Shown here in pieces: positions 26,030 to 35,201 of a stretch of 64,000 nt of DNA. The DNA is from Lacticaseibacillus parakribbianus (GTDB lineage Bacteria > Bacillota > Bacilli > Lactobacillales > Lactobacillaceae): NCBI RefSeq assembly GCF_025490915.1, contig NZ_JANQBA010000009.1, positions 53,058 to 117,057 of the forward strand. Direction: 5' to 3'. The stretch's first letter is position 1; the number at the start of each line of letters is the position of its first letter. The position numbers and the translations under genes are program-made. The notes beneath the pieces were generated by a model that saw only the letters and a program-made list of their open reading frames with translations, was not told where the DNA came from and did no database searches.

Positions 26030-26476
26030 TTAACTTGTACTGGTCGAGCGCATCAGCTTGTCGCCGACTTTTTGCAGCAGGCGCAAGAGCTCACGGGCAT
26101 CCGCCTCGCCCAGGATGGTCACCCAGCGTTCGAAGCGCAAAGCGATGGTGACATCCAGTCGTTCAACCACCGCGGCGCCGCTTGCCGTCAACGCCAGCGG
26201 CAGCCGCCGGCGGTCGGCGACGTGCCGCTCCTGAGTGATCATCCCCCGGGCCATCAGCGCCTTGATCTGGCGGGAAATGGCGGCCCGGGTGACCCCGCGG
26301 CGCTGGGCAATCTCGGTCATCGCCAGCTGGTGGCCCGCCGCCAGGTCGTGCATGATGAAGAACTGCTCAAAGGACAGGCCATCCGCCTTCATCGGCGCGT
26401 TGATCAGGTCGTCGATGTTTTTGAAGGTTTCAAAATACATCCGAATGTAGTCATCCAGCAACTGCGGGTCGCCCAT
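26030..26476 (-). CDS. MarR-family regulator
   Basis: A 148-residue winged-helix protein. Recognition helix VTRAAISRQIKALMARGMI and wing VADRRRLPL (D-R-R core) are clear. AAAGGAGG lies 7 nt before the ATG. It follows the yhgE gene by 40 nt with no terminator between them, so it is likely the second gene of that operon, probably acting on the CATTG dyads upstream of yhgE. The inducing ligand is unknown. Confidence 0.85.
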   Translation of the reverse strand: MGDPQLLDDYIRMYFETFKNIDDLINAPMKADGLSFEQFFIMHDLAAGHQLAMTEIAQRRGVTRAAISRQIKALMARGMITQERHVADRRRLPLALTASGAAVVERLDVTIALRFERWVTILGEADARELLRLLQKVGDKLMRSTSTS

Positions 26477-26516
26477 GCGGCCGCCTCCTTTCTCGCCTGC
26501 CGTCTCTAGGCGACGG

Positions 26517-29228
26517 CTAATCGCTGGCCTTTGCGCCTTGGTGCCACATCACCGCCGGAATCATCAGGGCCAAGGACAACAGCCCAACCGCCAGCAAAAT
26601 GATCACGCTGGTGACGGTGGTGCTGGTCGCCATGCCGCCGGTAATCACCTCGCGGTAGCCGTTAATCGCGTAGGTCATCGGCAGGAACTTTTGCGTCGCC
26701 TCGTACAGCGGACTGATGGTTTCGGCCGGGAACAGGCCGCCGGAGCCGCTCAGGGTCAATAGCCCCAGGGCGATGAAAATGCCGACGCGGTTGAACGCCA
26801 GCGTCAACACCATGGTCAGGTACTGCGCCGCCAGCGCGAACAGCAGCGTGATGCCGTAGAAGCCGACCACGTTGGCAACCGGCAGGTGCATCATCACAAG
26901 CATCAGGGTCGCCTCAATCAGGGCCGCCCCTGCGGCCACCAGGGTGCCAACGGCTAGCTTGCCCAACAGCCACTGCATTGGGCTGCGGTCGTCATCGTCG
27001 CTGCGCTTCAGCGGGTAGGCGAAGTTGAAAATGATGATGGCGACGAACAGTGCAAGGGCCAGCACGTAAGGCGCAAGCGCCGCCCCGTAGTTCTTGACCG
27101 CGGTGTACTTCAGCTGCACATCCGTGGAAGGCGCCGCAAACATTTTGGCCGTCAGGTTGGTCAGCTTAGTGGCGACAATCTGCTGGTACCCGTCGTCAAG
27201 CCCGGTGCTCAGCTGGGTGTTACCGGCCAACAGCTGGCCGGCCCCACTGGTGAGCTGCTTGTTCTTGGCGGTGAGCTGCTGGGTGCCGTCGTACAGCTGG
27301 CCGACGCCATCGGTCAAGGCTGGGACCTGGCCGTTGAGCTGGCTCAGGCCGTTGGCTTCCTTGACCGAGCCATCGTAAAGCTGCTTGACCCCGCTTTGCA
27401 GCGCCGGCACGGCGTTGTTGAGCTGGGTGCTGCCGGCGTAAAGCTGGGAGACGCCGCCGCGCAGGGCCGGTACCGCCGCGTTGAGCTTGTGACTACCCGC
27501 GTAAAGCTGTGAAATCCCGGTGGCAAGACCGGGGGCCTTTTTGTTCAGATCACGCAACCCCTTGGCCAAGGTCTTGGCCCCCGCCGCCATCTGGGCGGCC
27601 GCCGCCTTGAGCGGCAGGTCCTTTTTCTGCTCGGCCGGCGTCTTGTCGGTCTTATTGACCTGGTTGTCCAGCTCGGTCGCCCCGTCGTTCAGGGCCGCGA
27701 TCGCCTCGCTGAAGGTGTAGCCGTCCTTGTTTTGACCGGTGGGATCCGGGTTCTTGGTGGTCAAGCCGGCGGCCAGCGTCTTGACCGCGACGGCCAGCCC
27801 CTTGGGGTCGCCTGCCGCGTCAACGCCGGTGTCGGACATCTGGGCGTGAACCACGTCGATCAAACCACCTGCCGTGGTCAGCGCCGTTTGGGTCGTGGCC
27901 TGGCTGGCTTTGACCTTGGTAAAGGCCGCCTTGGCCGCGGCCTGCTGGTCCTCGGGTAAAGCGGCGATCACCGCTTCCATCTCGTCGTTGGCCTTGGTCT
28001 GCGCCACCTCCAGCTTCTTGGCCTCAGCCGTCGCCTTCTTTTGGGCGTCGGTCAAGCTGGCCATCTGCGTCGGCAGCAGCATGTTGATGGTGCCAAAGCT
28101 CCCGGTACCGAAGCTCGTGTAGGCGATGTTGAACAGGTTGACGCTTGACTGAACGGTTTTGTTCAGCTTCTCCACACGGCCAACCAAGTTCTGGTCGACC
28201 AGTTGCTTTTGAAATCCGGCGATGGCCTGCTGCAGCTGGGTGATGCCGGCGGTCAAGGCCGGGGCCTTGGCGTTCAGCTGACCCAAGGCATCTGCCAGTT
28301 GGGCGCTGCCGGTCGTCAGTTGCGAAACGCCGGCGGCCAGGTCGGTGTCTTGCGTATCACCGTTGACCTCCGCGTTGATTTTGCCTAATCCGCCGTCGAT
28401 TTGGCCGACCCCGCTGGCCAACGCCGGCGTCTTGCTGTTCAGCTGACCGAGGCCGCCGTTGAGCTGACCGACGCCACTTGCCAAGGCCGGGGCCTTACTG
28501 TTGAGCTGGCCCAGGCCGGTTTGGAGCTGCTGGCCGCCCGCTGCCAGCTGGCCGACGCCCGAGGCCAAGGCCGGCACCTTGCCATTGAGCTGGCTCAGGC
28601 CGTCATCGACCTGGCTGACGCCGCCGGTGTATTGTCTCAGGCCATCGCTCAGCGTGGTTTGGCCGGCGACCAGCTTGGCCGCGCCGTCCTTGGCTTCCTT
28701 GAGCTTGCTGCCGATTTCGGAGACCTTGGCGAACAGGGCCTGGGCGAAGGCGGTGGTCACCTTCTCGCGAATCTGCGCGTTGAGCTTGTCGGCGCCGACT
28801 TGGCTGATGATCTCAGACACGTAGTTCAAGGAACCGTTGGTCTGATAGGTCAGCTTCATCTGCTTGGGATGCGCGTCGAGCACCGTGGCCGCGTTGGCCG
28901 AGAAGTTCTTCGGCAGCGTCACCACCGTGTAGTACTTATTTTGGGCCAAGCCCTTCTTGGCCGCTTCCGGGGTGCAAAAAACCCACTTGAGCTGCTTGTC
29001 GTCCTTCAGCTGGGCCACGGTGTCGCGGCCGGCGCTGATGGTCTTACCCTCCAGCGTAGCCGGTTGGTCCAAGTTGACCACGGCCACCGGAATCTTGCCA
29101 GTGTTGCCGTACGGGTCCCACGCCGAGGTCAGGAAACAGAATGAATAGGCAAAGGGAATGAACAAGATCACAAGCATTGCCGCGATTAACCCCTTGTGCT
29201 TGGCAATGCTTCGAAATTCGCGGGTCAT
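26517..29228 (-). CDS. YhgE/Pip-family membrane protein with repeat-rich extracellular domain
   Basis: A 903-residue protein. One N-terminal helix (about residues 15-35) is followed by a large extracellular part and at least five C-terminal helices (about 710-900) of the ABC-2 permease type. The extracellular part contains two blocks (about 210-340 and 565-690) of a degenerate repeat of the form QLNxKxPALAxGVxQL, predicted helical. The family includes Pip phage receptors and the YhgE/EsaA proteins linked to secretion. GGAG lies 14 nt before this ATG and 11 nt before a TTG at 29231, so either may be used. Function here is unknown. Confidence 0.82.
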   Translation of the reverse strand: MTREFRSIAKHKGLIAAMLVILFIPFAYSFCFLTSAWDPYGNTGKIPVAVVNLDQPATLEGKTISAGRDTVAQLKDDKQLKWVFCTPEAAKKGLAQNKYYTVVTLPKNFSANAATVLDAHPKQMKLTYQTNGSLNYVSEIISQVGADKLNAQIREKVTTAFAQALFAKVSEIGSKLKEAKDGAAKLVAGQTTLSDGLRQYTGGVSQVDDGLSQLNGKVPALASGVGQLAAGGQQLQTGLGQLNSKAPALASGVGQLNGGLGQLNSKTPALASGVGQIDGGLGKINAEVNGDTQDTDLAAGVSQLTTGSAQLADALGQLNAKAPALTAGITQLQQAIAGFQKQLVDQNLVGRVEKLNKTVQSSVNLFNIAYTSFGTGSFGTINMLLPTQMASLTDAQKKATAEAKKLEVAQTKANDEMEAVIAALPEDQQAAAKAAFTKVKASQATTQTALTTAGGLIDVVHAQMSDTGVDAAGDPKGLAVAVKTLAAGLTTKNPDPTGQNKDGYTFSEAIAALNDGATELDNQVNKTDKTPAEQKKDLPLKAAAAQMAAGAKTLAKGLRDLNKKAPGLATGISQLYAGSHKLNAAVPALRGGVSQLYAGSTQLNNAVPALQSGVKQLYDGSVKEANGLSQLNGQVPALTDGVGQLYDGTQQLTAKNKQLTSGAGQLLAGNTQLSTGLDDGYQQIVATKLTNLTAKMFAAPSTDVQLKYTAVKNYGAALAPYVLALALFVAIIIFNFAYPLKRSDDDDRSPMQWLLGKLAVGTLVAAGAALIEATLMLVMMHLPVANVVGFYGITLLFALAAQYLTMVLTLAFNRVGIFIALGLLTLSGSGGLFPAETISPLYEATQKFLPMTYAINGYREVITGGMATSTTVTSVIILLAVGLLSLALMIPAVMWHQGAKASD

Positions 29229-29299
29229 CAAATCACTTTCAACTCCTTCATCGCCTCAGCCCGAGGCGGGTTTCGTGTCACTGCATACAACTTCAACCG

Positions 29300-29326
29300 C
29301 ATTGAATGTATATGCCATTGACAATG
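29300..29326. promoter_or_regulatory. Paired CATTG dyads ahead of yhgE
   Basis: CATT-G-AATG (29300-29308) and CATTG-A-CAATG (29316-29326), with TATACA on the reverse strand between them as a possible -10. A likely binding region for the MarR protein of the same operon. Confidence 0.45.
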
Positions 29327-29457
29327 ATTAACTATCCGTCCCTCGCGCCTTTTTGTCAAACGTTTTCTTCGCTTCACAAGCGGCGATTGGCCAGAATGAC
29401 CATTGGCACGGCGCATGCGACCCCGACAAAAGTTGCAAATTTCACAAATCCGGGCAA

Positions 29458-29864
29458 AAAAACCCGGTCCCGTCTGACGACGTTGCCGGGCAGGACGAAG
29501 CCACCGAACACTTGGTGTTCGGCGGCCCCGCGCCTCTTACTGGTTGACAGTAGTCATTTGATCGCCTCCGGCCGACCGTGGCCGACCGGGTAGCACGCTG
29601 AAACAAGCCACGCGCCGAGCCCCTCCGCAGCTACCTCGCAAGCGAGTAGGAGAGGCAGTCAGACTGCGCGTGGGTGGTGGTCCAACCCTGGTATTCGGGC
29701 CCGCAGGTGGGCGCCGTTACGCGAAAACACGTGTGTTGAAAGCCAGATTCGGCTTGGTATGAGCGGGGTACTGGGAATGCTTATGTCCCGGACCGTTCCC
29801 CATGGACAGTAGGCGTGCTGTGACCAAGGCCTTTGGTCGCCCCCCTGTCCTAGAATAATCATCC
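29458..29864 (-). ncRNA. Candidate structured non-coding RNA, about 400 nt
   Basis: No convincing reading frame is found in 29232-29955. On the reverse strand a near-consensus promoter (TTGACA 29894-29899, 17 bp, TACACT 29871-29876) drives a unit ending in a hairpin (29463-29467 with 29486-29490, inner CGTC/GACG) and seven T residues. Inside are strong stems: CCACGCGC/GCGCGTGG (29608-29615 with 29666-29673) enclosing 29619-29626 with 29649-29656 and the hairpin 29631-29649; CCGAACAC/GTGTTCGG (29504-29522); GGACAG/CTGTCC (29804-29809 with 29845-29850). A mismatch on the + strand becomes G-U on the reverse strand, supporting this orientation. RNase P, tmRNA and SRP motifs were not recognised. 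Confidence 0.5.
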
Positions 29865-29870
29865 ACAGCC

Positions 29871-29899
29871 AGTGTAAGCCCTACCATTTTGACTGTCAA
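29871..29899 (-). promoter_or_regulatory. Promoter of candidate RNA
   Basis: TTGACA, 17 bp, TACACT on the reverse strand: the best -35 box seen in the window, typical of stable RNA genes. Confidence 0.7.
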
Positions 29900-29931
29900 T
29901 TTTTAAGCTCGCCGTCGCTCGCAAACAAAAA

Positions 29932-29949
29932 GACCCGCCGAAGCGGGTC
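29932..29949 (-). terminator. Terminator of rlmCD
   Basis: GACCCGC-cgaa-GCGGGTC, followed on the reverse strand by five T residues. Confidence 0.88.
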
Positions 29950-29955
29950 CAACCA

Positions 29956-31314
29956 TCAGCGCGTCAGCACCGTGACCGATTCAATCGAGGTCGTCTGCGG
30001 GAACATGTCGACCGGCTGCGTCGCGTCGGCGCGGTAGCCAAAGCCTTGCAAGGCGACGAGGTCTCGCGCCAAGGTCGCCGGGTTGCAGGAGACGTACACA
30101 ATCTTAGGCGGTAGCATCACCCCGACGGCCGCGACGAACTCCGGCGCCAGACCCTTGCGCGGTGGATCGACCATCAAGACGTCGGCGTGAAGACCCTGGT
30201 CCTTCCACTGCTGCATCACGTCCTCGGCCTTGCCGACCACGAACTCGGCGTTTTCGATGCCGTTGAGCTTCGCGTTCTCACGCGCGTCGGCCACGGCCTC
30301 TGGGACCACCTCGACGCCGTAGACCTTCTTGGCGTGTTTCGCCATGGTCAAGCTGATGGTGCCGATGCCGGAGTAGGCGTCGATCACGACCTCGTGCCCG
30401 GTCAGGCCGGCGCGGCGAATCGCCTCGGTGTAAAGCACCTCGGTTTGCTGCGGGTTGACTTGGTAGAAGCTGAGCGGACTGATGCGAAAGCGGCTGCCCA
30501 AAAGCGTGTCTTCCAGGTCCGGGGTGCCGTACAGCACCCGCGTCTTTTTGCCCAAAATCACGTTGGTCGCGCGTTCGTTGAGGTTCAAGATCACAGACAC
30601 CACCTCGGGCAAGGCGGCGGTGATACCGGCGACCAGCTCGTCGAGGTATGGTACGGCCCAGGTGCGGGCGACCAGCACGATCATCATCTGGTGGGAGAAG
30701 TACCCCCGCCGCACCATGATGTGCCGAATCACGCCGCGGTTGTTGGCCTCGTCGTAGGCCGGTACCTGGTAGCGGCGCATCAGGTCACGCACCACCAGCA
30801 CCGCCGCATCGATTTTGGGGTCTTGGATGTAAAAATCCTCGAGCGGTACCAGCTCGTGGGTGCGGCGCTTGTAAAACCCGGTGGTCGCCTGACCGTTAAC
30901 GTCACGCACCGGAATCTGCGCCTTATTGCGGTAGCCGAAGGGCTGGGCCATGCCGAGCGTGGCCAGCACCGGCACATCCAGGTGAGCCTTTTGGTACAAG
31001 TTGCGAATCTGCGTCGCCTTGAAGGCCAGCTGCGCCGGGTAGGCCAGGTGCTGAAGCGGCGCGATGCCGGTCTGCGTGTAGGCCCTGCCCCGCGGGGTCA
31101 CGCGGTCCGGCGAGGTGGTCAGCAAGTTGACCAGCCGCGCAAAGGCGTACTTCTTGTCGGCCTTGGTCACCCGAATCACGGCCTGCTCGCCGGGCAGCGC
31201 CCCTTCGATGAACAGCGGGTACCCGTCTAACTTGGCCACCCCCATGCCCTCGTAGGTCAGATCCTCAACGGTGACCGTCAGTTCCTCGTTTTTTGCTACC
31301 GGTGTCTTTGCCAC
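29956..31314 (-). CDS. rlmCD: 23S rRNA (uracil-5-)-methyltransferase, RlmCD/RumA family
   Basis: A 452-residue SAM-dependent RNA m5U methyltransferase. An N-terminal TRAM domain (about residues 8-65) is followed by the TrmA-type catalytic domain with QVNPQQTEVLY, DAYSGIGTISL (SAM site), DPPRKGL and the catalytic Cys in YVSCNPATL. Gram-positive members methylate U747 and U1939 of 23S rRNA. GAGGAGG abuts the ATG at 31320, so the GTG at 31314, 6 nt after it, is the likelier start. Its promoter and terminator make it a single-gene unit. Confidence 0.9.
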   Translation of the reverse strand: MAKTPVAKNEELTVTVEDLTYEGMGVAKLDGYPLFIEGALPGEQAVIRVTKADKKYAFARLVNLLTTSPDRVTPRGRAYTQTGIAPLQHLAYPAQLAFKATQIRNLYQKAHLDVPVLATLGMAQPFGYRNKAQIPVRDVNGQATTGFYKRRTHELVPLEDFYIQDPKIDAAVLVVRDLMRRYQVPAYDEANNRGVIRHIMVRRGYFSHQMMIVLVARTWAVPYLDELVAGITAALPEVVSVILNLNERATNVILGKKTRVLYGTPDLEDTLLGSRFRISPLSFYQVNPQQTEVLYTEAIRRAGLTGHEVVIDAYSGIGTISLTMAKHAKKVYGVEVVPEAVADARENAKLNGIENAEFVVGKAEDVMQQWKDQGLHADVLMVDPPRKGLAPEFVAAVGVMLPPKIVYVSCNPATLARDLVALQGFGYRADATQPVDMFPQTTSIESVTVLTR

Positions 31315-31345
31315 GTTCATCCTCCTCGATTCGTTCGTACCCCTG

Positions 31346-31374
31346 AGTGTAGCAGACTTTGCCGGCGACAACAA
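31346..31374 (-). promoter_or_regulatory. Promoter of rlmCD
   Basis: TTGTTG (31369-31374), 17 bp, TACACT (31346-31351) on the reverse strand. Confidence 0.6.
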
Positions 31375-31465
31375 CGGGTCCCGTGCCGGCCAGGCATTGC
31401 CCCCGGTCCCCCGTGACCCGGCGCTGTGCCCGAGCAGCCTTGACCGGGCAGCCATGACCGGCCAC

Positions 31466-31494
31466 GCAAAAAGCGCGGCTTGCCGCCGCGCTTT
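31466..31494 (-). terminator. Terminator of glycan ABC transporter operon
   Basis: AAAGCGCGGC (31470-31479) pairs with GCCGCGCTTT (31485-31494); five T residues follow on the reverse strand. Confidence 0.88.
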
Positions 31495-31504
31495 GTTGTG
31501 GTGC

Positions 31505-32989
31505 CTACTTCTTCAAGAAGGCGTTGTACTGCTTTTGAATGAGCTTTTGCACCTTTTCCCAGCCGGCAGCCTTGAGTTCACCGTCCATCTTGGCGATGGT
31601 TGGCGTCGGGTCTGCGGTCCCGGTGTTGAGAATGTCGGAGTACTTGCTCATGACGTTGGCAATGTTGGTCATTTCGGTCTTCACAGACGTGGTGTCCGGA
31701 ACAAAGCCCAGGCCGGCCGACTGCTTGGCATTGGCGATCTTGTCGTCGCGGTCCTTGATCATCGCGTCGGTCACTTCGTCCTTGGTGTAAAGCAGCTTGT
31801 TGTTACCGGTCATCCAAGCGCCGTAGTAGGTCTTTTCCTTGTAGCCGGCGAGCGTCTTGATCTTCTCGTTGGCCTTGTCGGTGAACTGCCACTGCTTGCC
31901 CTGAATGCCCCAAACCATGGTGTTCAGGATCTTCTTGTTGGTGTTGATGGCGTTGAGGACTTCAACGGCTTCCTTCTTGTGCTTGGAGGACTTGGAAACC
32001 ACGTACATCGCCATTTGGGCATCGGAGGTCGCCTTGTAAGGCTTGGAAATCTGCTTGACGGTGACGGTCTTGCCGTTACCACGGGCGTTGTTCAAAGCGG
32101 TTGCGCCGTAGTCGAAGGGACCGTTCGTCTCAACGCGGGTGAACCAAGTGTCCTCAGGCAGGTTGTACTGGGTGCTGGACGTGGCCGCATCCTTTGGAAT
32201 GTAGCCGGCCTGGTACCAGCTGTGCAGCGTCTTCAGGTTCTTTTGCATCGTCTTGGTGTTGTACGGGTTTTCAACCTTCGTGGTCTTGCCGGTCTGGTCG
32301 ATCACGAACGGGTAGGCGTTGCTCAGCGGGTACTCGTAGCTGTGCGTCGCGTCAAAGGCCGGGGCGTGGTAGCCCTTGCCGATGGCAAAGGCGGCAACAC
32401 CAGGGTTGGCCTTGTGGAAAGCGGCCAAGGCCGGGGTGGCGTCTTGCAGGGTCTTCACGTCGTCGACGCTGATGTTGTACTTCTTCAGGAAGGTGTCGTT
32501 GAAGGTCAAGGTTTCCTGGGAGAAGACGTTGGCGTTGGTCGGGAAGCCGTAAATCTTGCCGTTGACCGTGACGCCCTTCCAGTAGGCCGGGTTGATCGCG
32601 TCGTAAGCCTTCTTGGCGTACTTCTTCAAAAGTGGCGTCAGGTCCGTGAACGCGCCTTTGTGGGCGTTATCCACGTAGCTGCCTGATGAGAACGCCAGGT
32701 CGAACGAATCACCGGAAGTCAGCATGACGTTGAACTTTTGGCCGTAATCACCCCAAGACAGCGGCTTGATCGAAAGTTCGACGTTCGGGTACTGCTTCTG
32801 GATTTCCTTGTTGACGATCTTCATCATGGCCTTGTCGTTGGTCAAGACGTCGCCGGGCCGGTACATGGTGACCGTCACCTTGCCCTTGCTGCCACTGTCA
32901 CCGTTGCTGTTGCTCTTGCCACACGCCGCCAGCGCGAGCGCCGCAGCCGCGGTACCTGCGATTGCTAATCCTTTTTGCCACTTACTCAT
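31505..32989 (-). CDS. Glycan ABC transporter substrate-binding lipoprotein (copy 1)
   Basis: A 494-residue family 1 solute-binding lipoprotein. The signal ends in LAAC, followed by a Ser/Gly/Asn linker. The large mature part (YMVTMYRPGD-type start, SGDSFDLAFSSG, ETNGPFDYG, YYGAWMTGNN) suits LplA/NgtS-type proteins that bind sizeable oligosaccharides. It is nearly the same as the protein at 35327 over most of its length. TAGGAGGAA precedes the ATG. It is the last gene of the permease operon, 215 nt after the second permease. With intracellular GH20, GH38, GH92 and GH125 nearby, a complex N-glycan-like ligand is inferred. Confidence 0.88.
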   Translation of the reverse strand: MSKWQKGLAIAGTAAAALALAACGKSNSNGDSGSKGKVTVTMYRPGDVLTNDKAMMKIVNKEIQKQYPNVELSIKPLSWGDYGQKFNVMLTSGDSFDLAFSSGSYVDNAHKGAFTDLTPLLKKYAKKAYDAINPAYWKGVTVNGKIYGFPTNANVFSQETLTFNDTFLKKYNISVDDVKTLQDATPALAAFHKANPGVAAFAIGKGYHAPAFDATHSYEYPLSNAYPFVIDQTGKTTKVENPYNTKTMQKNLKTLHSWYQAGYIPKDAATSSTQYNLPEDTWFTRVETNGPFDYGATALNNARGNGKTVTVKQISKPYKATSDAQMAMYVVSKSSKHKKEAVEVLNAINTNKKILNTMVWGIQGKQWQFTDKANEKIKTLAGYKEKTYYGAWMTGNNKLLYTKDEVTDAMIKDRDDKIANAKQSAGLGFVPDTTSVKTEMTNIANVMSKYSDILNTGTADPTPTIAKMDGELKAAGWEKVQKLIQKQYNAFLKK

Positions 32990-33096
32990 AAGCTAAGTTC
33001 CTCCTACAGAAAACTTATTTTTGGCGTTTAAGCCAGTTGGTACACCAGGTTAAAATAGTTCGATAAAACTTTCACGAGGCCTCGAGGCAACATTAA

Positions 33097-33151
33097 AGGC
33101 AGGACACGGCATGGGGGGTGTGGTGCCTACTGCCCCCGGCCGGCCCTGCCT
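33097..33151 (-). other. Intercistronic stem-loop between permease and binding protein
   Basis: AGGCAGG (33097-33103) can pair with CCTGCCT (33145-33151) around a GC-rich loop, without a T tract. The 32990-33204 gap also holds a weak candidate promoter on the reverse strand (TTGCCT, 17 bp, TTTATC), but no gene. Confidence 0.4.
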
Positions 33152-33204
33152 CCAGGTCCGGTGTGAACAGAACATGTTGCGATTGAGGCGTTGACGCGGT
33201 CGGG

Positions 33205-34128
33205 CTAGCCCTTGACCCCGCCGACGGTCATGCCTTTGACGAAGTACTTCTGGAAGAATGGGTACGTCAAGGCGATTGGCAAGGTCGCAACCACCACGAC
33301 GGCGAAGCGCATGCCTTCGGACGGAATTTCCGTACCGGCGGCCATGGTCGACCCGCCTTGCGCGGCCTGCTGGGTCAGCATCTGAATGTTGTTTTGAATC
33401 TTAACCAGCAGGTACTGCAGCGGCGTCACGTTCGGGCTGTCGGTGTACAGCATCGCGTTGAACCAGTCGTTCCAGTAGCCCAAGGCGGAGAACAGGGAGA
33501 TGGTCGCAATCCCGGGTACCGCCAGCGGCACCACGATGCTGCGGAAAATCTTCAGCTCGGACGCCCCGTCAATCCGGGCGGATTCGATGATCGATTCCGG
33601 AATGTTGGTCAGGAAGAAGGTCCGCATGATCAACACGTTGAACACCCCGAAGGATGCCGGCAGAATCAGGGCCCAGATGCTGTCCTTTAAGTGCAGCATT
33701 TGGGTGACAACCAAGTAGTTCGGCACCATCCCTGGCGTGAACAGCATGGAAATCAAGGCGAAGATGGTGAAGAACTTCTTGTAGTCGAAGTCACGCCGCG
33801 AAATCGCGTAGGCGTAAGTCGACGTGAACGTCGAGCTCATGATGGTCCCGACCACCGTGACAATCACCGTCACCAGGAAGGACTTGGCCACCTGGCCCCC
33901 CATCCCGGTCAGGTACTCGTACGAAGCGAACGTCCAGTGCTTCGGCCAGAACTGGTACCCGTAAAGCGTGATGTCCGATTCCTTGGTCAAAGACAAGATG
34001 ATGATGAAGATGAACGGGACCACACAGCTGATGGCGAAGAGTCCCAGGAAAATGTTGAAAAACAGGTTCGTGCCGGCGCTGAACTTACGGATGTCGACCG
34101 CGCTGACCACTTTTTTCTTCTTAGCCAT
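33205..34128 (-). CDS. Glycan ABC transporter permease, LplC/YtcP type
   Basis: A 307-residue permease of the CUT1 class with about six helices. The ATPase-contact EAA-type loop is visible as ARIDGASELKIFRSIVVPL. It pairs with the LplB-type permease 11 nt upstream. No ATPase gene is nearby, so a shared MsmK-type ATPase encoded elsewhere should power it. GGAGG lies 6-7 nt before the ATG. Confidence 0.9.
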   Translation of the reverse strand: MAKKKKVVSAVDIRKFSAGTNLFFNIFLGLFAISCVVPFIFIIILSLTKESDITLYGYQFWPKHWTFASYEYLTGMGGQVAKSFLVTVIVTVVGTIMSSTFTSTYAYAISRRDFDYKKFFTIFALISMLFTPGMVPNYLVVTQMLHLKDSIWALILPASFGVFNVLIMRTFFLTNIPESIIESARIDGASELKIFRSIVVPLAVPGIATISLFSALGYWNDWFNAMLYTDSPNVTPLQYLLVKIQNNIQMLTQQAAQGGSTMAAGTEIPSEGMRFAVVVVATLPIALTYPFFQKYFVKGMTVGGVKG

Positions 34129-34139
34129 GTGATCGCCTC

Positions 34140-35105
34140 CTAAAACAGCGCCGAATCCGGCTGCAGCTTCCGCACAATCGCGTTAGAACCGAGGATCATA
34201 ATCGAGCCGACCACCGACTGGATCAAGCCAGTCGCGGTACTCATGCCGATGTCGTTGGTCGTGGTCAAGGCGCGGTAGACGTAGGTATCGAACGTCTGCG
34301 TCACGTTGATCAACGTACCCGAGGCGCGAGGCAGCAGGTAGAACAGCCCGAAGTCTGACCGGAAAATGCCGCCGATGTTGATGATCAGCATCAACGTGGC
34401 AATCGGCAGAATGTGCGGCAGCGTGACGTTTTTGATCTGCTGCCACTTGTTGGCCCCATCCATCATGGCCGCATCGTAGTACGACGGGTCAATCCCACTG
34501 GCGGTGGCGAAGTAAAGGATACTGTTGTAGCCGATCCCCTTCCAGACGCCCATGAAGACGATGATGAACGGCCAGACGTAAGGGGTGTTGTAAAAGTCGA
34601 TGGCGGTGCCGCCTGCCCCGGTGATCATGTGGTTGATAATCCCCTTATCCGCGCTCAAGAAGGCGTAAAGGAAGTACGCCAGAATCGCCCAGGACAGGAA
34701 GTACGGGAACAGCATGGAGGTCTGGTAGACCCGTAGCAGCTTCATGTTGCGCATCTGACTCATCACAATGCCGAAGAAGATGGCAAAGAAGAAGTTGAGC
34801 AACAGGAAGGTCAAGTTGTAACCCACGGTGTTGCGCAGGACAAGCCCGAAGTCCGCGGACTTGAAGAAGAAGATGAAGTTCTGGAACCCGACCCACGGGC
34901 TGTGGAATAGGCTGTACAGGAAGCCTCCATCCGAGTACTGGAAATTCTGAAACGCGACGACGTTGGCCAACACGGGAATGTAAAAGAAAATGATCAGGAA
35001 AATGGTTCCCGGTGCGACCAGTAGGAAAAACGTGCTGTTCTTCTTCATCTTCGCGATGAAGCCCTTCTTGCTACCCCCGACGACGGCGGACTGTTTCGTC
35101 TGCAT
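34140..35105 (-). CDS. Glycan ABC transporter permease, LplB type
   Basis: A 321-residue CUT1 permease with about six helices and the coupling loop AMMDGANKWQQIKNVTLP. It heads the operon LplB-LplC-binding protein. The ATG at 35105 is 7 nt past AAAGGAGG; two in-frame ATGs just upstream are too near or before that site. The promoter at 35143 carries a cre-like site and two direct repeats expected to bind the YesN-type activator. Confidence 0.9.
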   Translation of the reverse strand: MQTKQSAVVGGSKKGFIAKMKKNSTFFLLVAPGTIFLIIFFYIPVLANVVAFQNFQYSDGGFLYSLFHSPWVGFQNFIFFFKSADFGLVLRNTVGYNLTFLLLNFFFAIFFGIVMSQMRNMKLLRVYQTSMLFPYFLSWAILAYFLYAFLSADKGIINHMITGAGGTAIDFYNTPYVWPFIIVFMGVWKGIGYNSILYFATASGIDPSYYDAAMMDGANKWQQIKNVTLPHILPIATLMLIINIGGIFRSDFGLFYLLPRASGTLINVTQTFDTYVYRALTTTNDIGMSTATGLIQSVVGSIMILGSNAIVRKLQPDSALF

Positions 35106-35142
35106 TGCCATCCCTCCTTTGTGGCTCACGACTACACTATTT

Positions 35143-35201
35143 AGTATAAAGCGTTTACACGTTTAACGACTTGCCAAATTATGGGTGTTACTTCACAAAT
35201 T
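35143..35201 (-). promoter_or_regulatory. Importer promoter: -10, cre-like site and paired activator repeats
   Basis: On the reverse strand the -10 is TATACT (35143-35148), overlapped by the cre-like TGTAAACGCTTTAT (35146-35159). No good -35 exists. Instead AATTTGGCAAGT (35169-35180) and AATTTGTGAAGT (35190-35201) form direct repeats 21 bp apart, the nearer ending 20 bp before the -10. This is the layout of an AraC-type activated promoter. Further cre-like sequences with AAACGCT cores lie at 35216-35232 and 35263-35278. Confidence 0.65.

Noticed and set aside
29458..29864. RNase P RNA, tmRNA, SRP RNA or c-di-AMP riboswitch
   Set aside because: No GAGGAAAGTCC, no tmRNA tag frame or tRNA-like end, no SRP GGAA tetraloop motif. 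The fragments GGGGAAC and GCCGAATC recall the c-di-AMP switch, but the conserved 3' part is missing.
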